Origin: Fulvivirga maritima | GTDB lineage: Bacteria; Bacteroidota; Bacteroidia; Cytophagales; Cyclobacteriaceae | Assembly: GCF_021389955.1 (NCBI RefSeq) | Contig: NZ_CP089980.1 | Coordinates: 2,537,001 to 2,601,000 of the forward strand | Direction: 5' to 3' | Length of the DNA stretch: 64,000 nucleotides | Shown: positions 56,064 to 62,287 of the stretch, piece after piece | Position numbering within the stretch: the stretch's first letter is position 1 | How the letters are laid out: every line of letters starts with the position of its first letter | The notes under the pieces: generated by a model | What the model saw: the letters and a program-made list of their open reading frames with translations, nothing else | Database searches by the model: none | Told to the model about the DNA's origin: nothing | Made by a program: the position numbers and the translations under genes

Positions 56064-57281
56064 GTGGGTAACCAAGTACAATATCAATATAAGGATGATA
56101 ATCTCTTAAAATCAGAACCCAATAAGTATCAGCAGGGTGATCTGAAAAGTGAGGAGATGATTGTGAATCTGGGGCCACAGCACCCTTCTACTCACGGAGT
56201 GCTCCGTATGGAAGTGGTTACCGATGGGGAGATCATTAAAGATGTGGTGCCGCATCTGGGTTATTTGCATAGGTGTTTTGAGAAGCACGCAGAGTCATTG
56301 CCCTATAACCAAACTATTCCTTTTGTAGATAGGCTGGATTATCTAACCGCCATGAACAGCGAGCATGCCTGGGCTATGGGGGTGGAGAAAATGCTGGGAA
56401 TAACCGATAAAATACCTAAGCGAGTAGAATATATCAGGGTATTAGTAGCTGAGCTCAATCGTATGGCTTCTCACTTTGTGGCTATAGGTACTTATGCGAT
56501 GGATATCGGAGCATTTACCCCATTTCTGTGGATGATGCGCGATAGAGAGCATATTATTAGGTTGTTAGAATGGGCCAGTGGAGCCAGAATGCTCTATAAT
56601 TATGTTTGGGTAGGTGGTGTGTTTTATGATTTGCCAGTAGGCTTTGAAGAAAGGTGTAAGCAGTTCGTTGATTATTTCCGTCCTAAACTGGAAGAACTGA
56701 AACGACTGATTATTGATAATAAAATATTTGTAGAGCGAACTGCCAATGTGGGTGTTTTGCCTTTAGATCTTGCCATAAATTATGGTGTTACTGGTCCTAT
56801 GCTCAGAGGTTCTGGCTTAAGGTATGACTTGCGTAAGGTAGATGCCTATTCAGTATATCCTGAAATTGATTTTGATATCCCTGTAGGAGAAGGTTTGATG
56901 GGAACCAAAGGAGATTGCTGGGACAGAACTTATGTTAGGGTGCTGGAGGTAAAAGAATCTTTGAAGATTATAGAGCAGTGCGTAGAAAAGCTTACAGGCG
57001 AGCATAAGCGAACTCCTGATTTTGATCCTCATGCGTTAGTACCTAAAAAGATAAGGCCAAAAGCGCAAGAAATATATACCAGAGCAGAAAACCCTAAAGG
57101 TGAGCTCGGCTTTTATTTCCGGGCTGATGGTAAAACGGATGTTCCTTTCCGTTGTAAATCAAGGTCTTGTTGTTTTGTAAACCTTTCTATTATTTCCGAG
57201 TTATCAAAAGGTAGTCTTATAGCTGATTTTATAGCTATTTTAGGCTCTATAGATATTGTTTTAGGAGAGGTAGACAGGTAA
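56064..57281 (+). CDS. nuoD: NADH-quinone oxidoreductase subunit D
   Basis: 405 residues from GTG 56064, four bases after the nuoC stop. 49-kDa-subunit motifs: [31 protein letters not shown] and the C-terminal [12 protein letters not shown]. It forms the quinone cavity with NuoB. No nuoE follows; the next gene is nnr. Confidence 0.96.
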   Translation: MGNQVQYQYKDDNLLKSEPNKYQQGDLKSEEMIVNLGPQHPSTHGVLRMEVVTDGEIIKDVVPHLGYLHRCFEKHAESLPYNQTIPFVDRLDYLTAMNSEHAWAMGVEKMLGITDKIPKRVEYIRVLVAELNRMASHFVAIGTYAMDIGAFTPFLWMMRDREHIIRLLEWASGARMLYNYVWVGGVFYDLPVGFEERCKQFVDYFRPKLEELKRLIIDNKIFVERTANVGVLPLDLAINYGVTGPMLRGSGLRYDLRKVDAYSVYPEIDFDIPVGEGLMGTKGDCWDRTYVRVLEVKESLKIIEQCVEKLTGEHKRTPDFDPHALVPKKIRPKAQEIYTRAENPKGELGFYFRADGKTDVPFRCKSRSCCFVNLSIISELSKGSLIADFIAILGSIDIVLGEVDR

Positions 57282-57329
57282 TGCATTTAGAAGTCTTCAT
57301 GTGTTCCTGTTTTAATAAAGCGTTTACAC

Positions 57330-58829
57330 ATGAAAATAATTAGTGCTACACAAACTAAAAAGGTAGATCAATATACAATTGAAAATGAACCCATCTCATC
57401 CATTGATTTAATGGAAAGAGCCTCCTCGGCTTTTGTGGATTGGTTTGCCAGTCATTATGATCCTAAGCTTTCAGTGGCCGTAGTTTGCGGTACTGGTAAT
57501 AATGGTGGTGATGGCCTGGCTATAGCACGCTTGCTACATGAGAGGCACTACAAGGTCGCGGTATATGTGGTAAGGAAATCCGATAATTCTTCAGATGATT
57601 TTGCTGTTAATGAGCAGCGGCTGGAGGATATGTTGGTGATAAATACAGTCGCCAACGAGACAGATGTCCCTTCATTTGATCAATATCAGATATTAATAGA
57701 TGCCATTTTTGGATCTGGCTTAAGTCGTCCGGTTGAAGGAATGTATGCTTCAGTGATCAATGCCATAAATGATGCTAAAGCAGAGGTGGTTGCTGTTGAT
57801 ATTGCTTCAGGGCTCTTTGCAGATGAATATTCTGCAGGAGGAGCTATTGTTAAGCCTTATTATACCATTTCCTTTCAGCTGCCCAAGCTGGCCTTTATGT
57901 TGCCTGAAAATGCGGAATGCGTTGGTGAATGGATCATCAAAGACATTGGTCTTGCCGGAAAGGGGATAGAACAGCAAAGCACAGCTTATCGCTATTTAGA
58001 TCGTAAATTCGTAAAATCATTTCTAAAAAGGCGTACTAAGTTTTCTCATAAAGGCAACAATGGTAGAGCGTTAATCATGGCGGGTAGCTATGGTAAAATG
58101 GGGGCAGCGGTGCTCTCGGCCAGAGCGGCATTAAGATCTGGAGTGGGGTTGCTTACTACGTATATTCCTTCATGCGGATATCAAATCATGCAGTCCGTGG
58201 TGCCAGAGGCCATAGCTCAGGTAGATGAAGGAGATCATTTTCTTACTAGCTACGCAGAGGGAGAATCTAAATATGATGTCATAGGGATTGGTCCAGGCAT
58301 AGGAAAGGAGCAGGAAACTATGTTTAGTCTTATGCAGGCTATACAATCATTTGATAAGCCTTTGGTAATAGATGCAGATGGTTTAAATATAATGGCGGAA
58401 CATAGGGAGATATTAGAGACCTTGCCGGAAAATTCTATCCTTACGCCACACCCTAAAGAATTTGAGAGATTGGCAGGAGAGTGGAGTAATGATTTTGAAA
58501 GATTAGAAATGCAGAAGGAATTTTCCAGTACTTATGGAGTCATTGTAATTCTAAAAGGAGCCCATACTTCTGTTTCTACGCCACAAGGTGAGGTTTTTTT
58601 CAACAGTACGGGGAATGCAGGCATGGCTACCGGAGGTATGGGAGATGTGCTTACCGGGGTAGTTACCGCATTATTGGCGCAAGGATATGCGCCACCTCAG
58701 GCCGCTTTTCTGGCAGTTTTTTTTCATGGCTTAGCCGGAGACATAGCAGCTGAAAATCAGGGAATTGTTGGGATGACAGCCTCTGATGTGGCTGATTCAC
58801 TACCCGCTGCTTTCAAAATGATTCATTAA
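57330..58829 (+). CDS. nnr: Bifunctional NAD(P)H-hydrate epimerase/dehydratase
   Basis: 499 residues. The N-terminal YjeF_N epimerase domain has VVCGTGNNGGDGLAIARLL. The C-terminal ADP-dependent dehydratase (ribokinase-like) domain has GIGPGIGKEQE, VIDADGLNIM, LTPHPKEFERL and NAGMATGGMGDVLTGVV. Together they repair hydrated NAD(P)H. The position after nuoD, with 48 bases between, fits NADH metabolism but may be coincidental. Confidence 0.93.
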   Translation: MKIISATQTKKVDQYTIENEPISSIDLMERASSAFVDWFASHYDPKLSVAVVCGTGNNGGDGLAIARLLHERHYKVAVYVVRKSDNSSDDFAVNEQRLEDMLVINTVANETDVPSFDQYQILIDAIFGSGLSRPVEGMYASVINAINDAKAEVVAVDIASGLFADEYSAGGAIVKPYYTISFQLPKLAFMLPENAECVGEWIIKDIGLAGKGIEQQSTAYRYLDRKFVKSFLKRRTKFSHKGNNGRALIMAGSYGKMGAAVLSARAALRSGVGLLTTYIPSCGYQIMQSVVPEAIAQVDEGDHFLTSYAEGESKYDVIGIGPGIGKEQETMFSLMQAIQSFDKPLVIDADGLNIMAEHREILETLPENSILTPHPKEFERLAGEWSNDFERLEMQKEFSSTYGVIVILKGAHTSVSTPQGEVFFNSTGNAGMATGGMGDVLTGVVTALLAQGYAPPQAAFLAVFFHGLAGDIAAENQGIVGMTASDVADSLPAAFKMIH

Positions 58830-58958
58830 AAAACGAACATTATTTTAAAAGTTTCGTATCTTATAAGAAGTGTTGTAACGATTGCGAAATAACAATATTG
58901 TGGATTGAGAATATGGATCAATTTTTGCTGGCTTTATCATGAATAGAAACGAAAGCTT

Positions 58959-59330
58959 ATGAAGAAAACATTACTGCTAACTATACTTACACTTTCAATT
59001 GCTTTATTATCGCAATATGCCTTTGCACAGAAAGGTGAAGTAAGACGTTTCGATAACGCTACAATAGAAAATAGAACCAATATTGTAAAGCTTTTCCCAA
59101 ATCCGACCATAGATTACCTGAATATCAAAATTGAAAATTCAGAATTAGAGCATGCTACTTTTACAGTGCATAATATCATAGGTAATGTAGTTGAAGTAAA
59201 AGTGGAGGAAGTGGAAGAAAATAGATACAGAGTGAAAGTAGAAGATCTTTCACCTGGGTATTATTTTTTGGCCATAAGAGATAAACAAGGACACTTCAAA
59301 GAAACGTATAAGTTTCTTAAACGGCAGTGA
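58959..59330 (+). CDS. Short secreted protein that is almost only a T9SS sorting domain
   Basis: 123 residues: signal peptide (ending AFAQ), a 20-residue linker, then a type-A C-terminal sorting domain (LFPNPTIDYLNIKIENSEL, then GYYFLAIRDKQGHFKETYKF). T9SS would export it and normally cleave this domain off, leaving a very small product. Either it is a decoy, or a degenerate gene that has lost its body, or the domain itself is the functional part. Confidence 0.85.
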   Translation: MKKTLLLTILTLSIALLSQYAFAQKGEVRRFDNATIENRTNIVKLFPNPTIDYLNIKIENSELEHATFTVHNIIGNVVEVKVEEVEENRYRVKVEDLSPGYYFLAIRDKQGHFKETYKFLKRQ

Positions 59331-59352
59331 CTGACTGAAAAAACATAGATAG

Positions 59353-59384
59353 AGCCTGGTTATGAAAGTAGCTAGGCTTTTTTG
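59353..59384 (+). terminator. Intrinsic terminator
   Basis: AGCCTGG and CTAGGCT form a stem (one G-U pair) around a 12-base loop, followed by a T run. Confidence 0.75.
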
Positions 59385-59544
59385 TTTTATGTAAGATTTG
59401 ACCTCATTAATAAATAGAATTTTGTTTAAATAAAATAGCTTAAAGTTAGTCATGCTTGTAAGTATCTTATTTATTGTGCTGTTAAATATAATGTGGTAAT
59501 GATTAAATTATATATAATTAATTACAACCTAAATTCAATTAATT

Positions 59545-60714
59545 ATGTACAACAATCTAAACCTTAATCGATTCAGTATTAAACTGAATTTGGCCTTTTT
59601 AGCTGCTTTCCTATTTGTTAGCTCCTTCAGCTTTGCGCAAAGCAGTTATTTTACGCAATACGGAAATACAGGATCTTATTCTGTAGAAGTCATTCGTTCT
59701 GTGGGACCTGTTTTTGCAGGTTTTGACATTTACAAGCCTGTAAGCTTGGGTGGTTCTGGTGAAAAACATCCTGTGCTTACCTGGGGTAATGGTACAGGCG
59801 GTAGTCCTATAACCTATAATGGCCTGCTTAGGCACATGGCATCATGGGGCTATGTGGTCATAGCTTCAGATGATAGCAATGTGGGTAGCGGAGATGAGAT
59901 GATAGATGCTATAGACTACATCTTAGATGAAAACGCAGATCCTGGTAGTGAGTATTATCAAAAATTGGATACCGATGCTATAGGCGCTTTTGGTCACTCT
60001 CAAGGTGGAGCAGGAACTATTAACACGGCTATTCAAGATTCTCGTGTAACCTCTATAGCTCCGCTGGCACCGGCAACTTTTACTTTTCCATATTTTTATT
60101 CTACTGAAGATGTGGAGTGCCCTATGTTTATAATGGTAGGTGCAAGTGATGGGCTCGCTAATCCTTTATCTGTGTATTCTACCTCATTTTTGAGTTCTAC
60201 TACTACCGCTCTGTATGGCTCATTAATAGGAAATGGTCATTTTGATTGGGTAGGAGATGCCGGTAGTTTTCGTAAATATGTTACAGCTTGGTTTGAGGCT
60301 ACCTTAAAAAAGGATGAAGATGCCGAAGATCTATTTTTCTCAGAATCGGCTCCTATTTTTGATGATAATAGCTGGAGAACAATTACTTCCAGGTATCTGG
60401 ATGATTATGATGCTAGTGATGCGGCCTTAGTTTTGGTGGCAGATGATGAAGAGTTTGTGGAAACTAACTTTTATCCTAATCCTTTGAGAGGACAAAGTAG
60501 CTTAGAGTATTTTGCTAATGAGTCATCGGATGTGACACTTACCGTAATAGACGAAAGTGGAAATGTTCTTAAAACTACAGAGGGTATGGCTGGCTATAAA
60601 GGTAAGCAGCAAAAAACCTTTTCTGCCTCTGATTTTCCTCATCCTGGAACATACTATTTTATTTTAGAGATAGAGGGGAAAGAAGAGGTGAAAAGGATTA
60701 AGGTAGAATATTAA
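59545..60714 (+). CDS. Secreted cutinase/PETase-like alpha/beta hydrolase with T9SS sorting domain
   Basis: 389 residues: signal peptide (to about 31), alpha/beta-hydrolase core (about 35-255), then a T9SS type-A sorting domain from NFYPNPLRGQSSL (308) to the end. Candidate catalytic triad: Ser152 in GHSQGGAG, Asp202 in GASDGLANP and His232 in GNGHFDW. The HPVLTWGNGTGGSP segment supplies an oxyanion-hole-like loop. The layout resembles bacterial cutinase, polyesterase and chlorophyllase-like lipases. Substrate could be a polyester, lipid or acylated polymer; not determinable from sequence. Confidence 0.85.
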   Translation: MYNNLNLNRFSIKLNLAFLAAFLFVSSFSFAQSSYFTQYGNTGSYSVEVIRSVGPVFAGFDIYKPVSLGGSGEKHPVLTWGNGTGGSPITYNGLLRHMASWGYVVIASDDSNVGSGDEMIDAIDYILDENADPGSEYYQKLDTDAIGAFGHSQGGAGTINTAIQDSRVTSIAPLAPATFTFPYFYSTEDVECPMFIMVGASDGLANPLSVYSTSFLSSTTTALYGSLIGNGHFDWVGDAGSFRKYVTAWFEATLKKDEDAEDLFFSESAPIFDDNSWRTITSRYLDDYDASDAALVLVADDEEFVETNFYPNPLRGQSSLEYFANESSDVTLTVIDESGNVLKTTEGMAGYKGKQQKTFSASDFPHPGTYYFILEIEGKEEVKRIKVEY

Positions 60715-60826
60715 TATTGCCATTTTTAATATTTAAATTAAGTCTAATTAATAGAGGTAAATCTTTCATTGAGATCATTTAGAGGCGTTTTTGATAAGTG
60801 ATTTCATAAAGGATTCCTTTAATTGA

Positions 60827-60865
60827 GATTTCACAAAACAAAATATTATTTTGTTTTGTGAAATC
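60827..60865. promoter_or_regulatory. 39-bp perfect palindrome, candidate operator
   Basis: Arms GATTTCACAAAACAAAATA and its reverse complement around a single central T. It covers the -33 region of the candidate promoter that reads into the tRNA/slipin/rtcB locus. Perfect 19-bp arms are far beyond chance. The upstream 110 bases (60715-60826) show no gene. Confidence 0.7.
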
Positions 60866-60880
60866 CTTTTACGATACTTG
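60849..60880 (+). promoter_or_regulatory. Candidate promoter of the tRNA-like/slipin/rtcB locus
   Basis: TTTTG at 60849-60853 and GATACTTG (two mismatches to TAnnTTTG) at 60873-60880, 19 bases apart, followed by CATCC. The start would fall near 60887, just ahead of a small ORF. Confidence 0.4.
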
Positions 60881-60900
60881 CATCCGTAAACGAAAAAGAA

Positions 60901-60993
60901 ATGAGAATATACACACAACATATCAATCGCATGGAGCCCACAAAATATGGGTTATGCATAGATTTATGCAGGTGTAGGTTCGGTAGATATTAA
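60901..60993 (+). CDS. Possible 30-residue leader peptide
   Basis: ATG to TAA gives 30 residues that begin MRIYTQHINR and end CIDLCRCRFGRY. It lies between the candidate promoter and a strong terminator, over several stable hairpins (TGCATA/TATGCA, TTAATTTAT/ATAAATTAA). It may be an attenuator leader or a chance ORF inside a structured RNA. A GGTTCG string near its end resembles a T loop but has no T stem. Confidence 0.3.
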   Translation: MRIYTQHINRMEPTKYGLCIDLCRCRFGRY

Positions 60994-61012
60994 TTTATTA
61001 TAGATATAAATT

Positions 61013-61044
61013 AAAACCCGGGCCTATAAAGTCCGGGTTTTTTT
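61013..61044 (+). terminator. Intrinsic terminator, first unit
   Basis: AACCCGGGC and GTCCGGGTT around CTATAAA, then a T run of seven. Located inside the leader region of the rtcB locus. Confidence 0.88.
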
Positions 61045-61065
61045 ATGCGATAAATATTTCAGCTT

Positions 61066-61191
61066 ATGATTGAAAACAGAATATTATTTGGTTTTGATGT
61101 TTTGCTTCAGGGGAGAGGTATGTCTTTTTCAGATTACCGTGCTGATCAAAGTTGGAATGATGAAAAATATAAATTTCAGGATATGGAATAG
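61066..61191 (+). CDS. Possible 41-residue small protein
   Basis: ATG 61066 to TAG 61191; an internal ATG (61120) preceded by GGGGAGAGGT could start a 23-residue version. The peptide begins MIENRILFGFDVLL and ends YKFQDME. It sits between two strong terminators. No family recognised; coding is unproven. Confidence 0.35.
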   Translation: MIENRILFGFDVLLQGRGMSFSDYRADQSWNDEKYKFQDME

Positions 61192-61216
61192 GTGATATTC
61201 TTTTGAGAAGATCATT

Positions 61217-61248
61217 AAACCCCGTCCTGAATAGGTCGGGGTTTTTTT
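61217..61248 (+). terminator. Intrinsic terminator, second unit
   Basis: AAACCCCG and CGGGGTTT with an extra CC/GG pair beyond a T-T mismatch, loop TGAATA, then a T run. Very similar in layout to the terminator at 61013-61044. Confidence 0.88.
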
Positions 61249-61288
61249 ATGCCCTAATGAAAATAATAGGATGGTAAATCTATCCTGT

Positions 61289-61415
61289 AGGTAAACCAGG
61301 GGAGAGGCAAAACGGGTGTCTCCTCAAAAACATAGGAGAGTGGTTAAAGACCACAAGCAGTACTCCGTTTGTGCTGTGATGTTTGAAAAAGCTCCTTTGG
61401 AATAGCGGTTTACCT
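61289..61415 (+). ncRNA. Structured RNA with paired ends, tRNA-like interior
   Basis: The ends pair: AGGTAAACC (61289-61297) with GGTTTACCT (61407-61415), then AGGGGAG with CTCCTTT. Inside are three stems: TCTCCT/AGGAGA, TGGT/ACCA and CAGTAC/GTGCTG with a 7-base loop TCCGTTT that looks like an anticodon arm. The layout recalls Y-RNA-like or degenerate tRNA elements. It ends six bases before tRNA-Tyr, so it may be processed from the same transcript. Confidence 0.5.
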
Positions 61416-61420
61416 GATTT

Positions 61421-61502
61421 GGGAGCACGCCAAAGTTGGAGAGTTGGGCCTGACTGTAAATCAGGTGCTTAGGCTGAGTAGGTTCGAATCCTACTGCTCC
61501 CA
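61421..61502 (+). tRNA. tRNA-Tyr (GTA)
   Basis: Acceptor GGGAGCA/TGCTCCC, D stem CCAA/TTGG, anticodon arm CCTGA-CTGTAAA-TCAGG (anticodon GTA), long variable arm and T arm GTAGG-TTCGAAT-CCTAC; discriminator A. CCA is not encoded. Position 8 appears to be C instead of the nearly universal U, so it may be a divergent or partly decayed copy. The long variable region is normal for bacterial tRNA-Tyr. Confidence 0.85.
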
Positions 61503-61507
61503 CAAAT

Positions 61508-61579
61508 TGCCGAATGGTCTAATGGGTAGGACATCAGAGTTTGGTTCTGACAGTAGAGGTTCGAGTCCTTTTTCGGCAA
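61508..61579 (+). tRNA. tRNA-Gln (TTG)
   Basis: Acceptor TGCCGAA/TTCGGCA, U8, D stem GTCT/GGAC, anticodon arm TCAGA-GTTTGGT-TCTGA (anticodon TTG), variable CAGT, T arm AGAGG-TTCGAGT-CCTTT (one G-U), discriminator A. All four arms fold in normal order. It lies five bases after tRNA-Tyr; CCA not encoded. Confidence 0.88.
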
Positions 61580-61589
61580 CATTTAAAAT

Positions 61590-61691
61590 CTTTTACCTAA
61601 TGGTAAGAGCACGAGGAAAGTAGCTGCAATAAGACTAAGGTGAGTGTTTCTGGATAGCACCACAGTATTCTTCGGGATATACTGCTTATTG
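61590..61691 (+). ncRNA. Structured RNA, tRNA-like without T arm
   Basis: A perfect 8-bp hairpin CTTTTACC-TAAT-GGTAAGAG is followed by a cruciform closed by CAATAAG (61627-61633) and CTTATTG (61685-61691), a 7-bp acceptor-like stem. Within it are GGTG/CACC with a loop containing TGGATAG (D-loop-like) and CAGTAT/ATACTG capped by a CTTCGG tetraloop region. No T arm is present. Confidence 0.4.
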
Positions 61692-61708
61692 TGGGTTTAT
61701 GTTTCTTC

Positions 61709-61788
61709 ATCACTCTGTGTACGAAGGTTCGACTCCTTCCTTTGACGATATAGTCATTGTAGTTCAGTGGATAGAACAACAGGTTATT
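61709..61788 (+). ncRNA. Permuted tRNA-like element A (Arg-like body, split in anticodon loop)
   Basis: In genome order: TCTGT (anticodon stem 3' strand, 61714-61718), variable GTAC, T arm GAAGG-TTCGACT-CCTTC, acceptor 3' strand CTTTGAC, linker GATATA, acceptor 5' strand GTCATTG, T8 A9, D arm GTTC-AGTGGATA-GAAC, A26, ACAGG (anticodon stem 5' strand, 61779-61783). Re-permuted, this gives a full cloverleaf with canonical arm lengths. ACAGG pairs TCTGT with one G-U, and the acceptor has two adjacent U-U mismatches. The two ends meet in the anticodon loop. The D arm resembles Bacteroidota tRNA-Arg. Confidence 0.6.
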
Positions 61789-61868
61789 TAGTGTGGGTTC
61801 GAGTCCCACTCCTTGAAAGCAAGGATGGCGAAATTGGCAGACGCGATGGATTGCGGTTCCATTTAAAT
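61786..61868 (+). ncRNA. Permuted tRNA-like element B (Leu-like body, GCG anticodon)
   Basis: In genome order: ATTTA (61786-61790), T arm GTGGG-TTCGAGT-CCCAC, acceptor hairpin TCCTTG-AAAG-CAAGGA, T8 G9, D arm GCG-AAATTGGCAGA-CGC, anticodon arm ATGGA-TTGCGGT-TCCAT, then TAAAT (61864-61868), which pairs with ATTTA. The last pair forms the variable arm, so the molecule is a cloverleaf cut in the variable loop with the acceptor closed by four bases. The D arm is typical of class II tRNA-Leu, but the loop reads GCG (an Arg anticodon). Confidence 0.62.
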
Positions 61869-61902
61869 TTAGGAAGTAGACCTTCTTCTAAAACAGGTCA
61901 CC

Positions 61903-62005
61903 ATTGAAAATGATCAAAGGCCGCCTTTGTGAATCTCTTTGAGGTTTGCTCAAAAAATAGGCTAAGGCCCTGATGAATGAGGATATCGCATGGTTCATTT
62001 TCAAT
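61903..62005 (+). ncRNA. Structured RNA closed by an 11-bp helix
   Basis: ATTGAAAATGA (61903-61913) pairs with TCATTTTCAAT (61995-62005). Within it are hairpins CAAAGG-CCG-CCTTTG, TTTGAG-GTTTG-CTCAAA and GGC-TAAG-GCC. It follows element B directly. No T-loop or D-loop consensus is visible, so the class is unknown. Confidence 0.35.
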
Positions 62006-62010
62006 TGCTT

Positions 62011-62150
62011 CTTTAGTTATGAAGTTCTGAAGAGTCAGGTACATTTAGAATGCTAAAGTGTAAAACTGCATTACACGAACACATAAATATGTGAACGCGG
62101 TGTGGTAGCCATGAGGCGCTCGAAGTGTAGCTGGTTTGGGGAGCTAAAGC
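62011..62150 (+). ncRNA. Structured leader RNA upstream of slipin gene
   Basis: CTTTAG (62011-62016) pairs with CTAAAG (62053-62058); then GTGTAA-AACTGCA-TTACAC with a 7-base loop, CACATA/TATGTG, and TAGCT-GGTTTGGGG-AGCTA, which resembles a D arm. It continues the dense hairpin region up to about 140 bases before the slipin ATG. Function unknown. Confidence 0.3.
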
Positions 62151-62287
62151 CAAAGAACGATTTGAAATGCTGTGCTTAATCATAAATCCGCATTGGCTTA
62201 TGGTATGCTTTTGACATTTTCTTTAACCGAGAATTATTGGACCAATGATGATAAATGAAGTTTTGACTTAAAAAAAGAGAAAAGATC

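Noticed and set aside
60970-60990. A T-loop-like GGTTCGG in the leader as part of a further tRNA.
   Set aside because: No 5-bp T stem or acceptor strands pair around it.
61310-61415. An ordinary tRNA gene within the structured RNA ahead of tRNA-Tyr.
   Set aside because: It has an anticodon-like hairpin but no T arm with TTC and only a 5-base D loop, so it is listed as structured RNA instead.
61745-61756. GATATAGTC resembles the S element of group I introns, hinting at an intron in a tRNA.
   Set aside because: Required P, Q and R elements are not found in order around it, and the same bases form the acceptor linker of permuted element A.
61597-61809. A minus-strand 70-codon ORF across the tRNA-like array.
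   Set aside because: It runs through T arms and hairpins of the RNA elements; its sequence resembles translated tRNA genes and is not protein-like.
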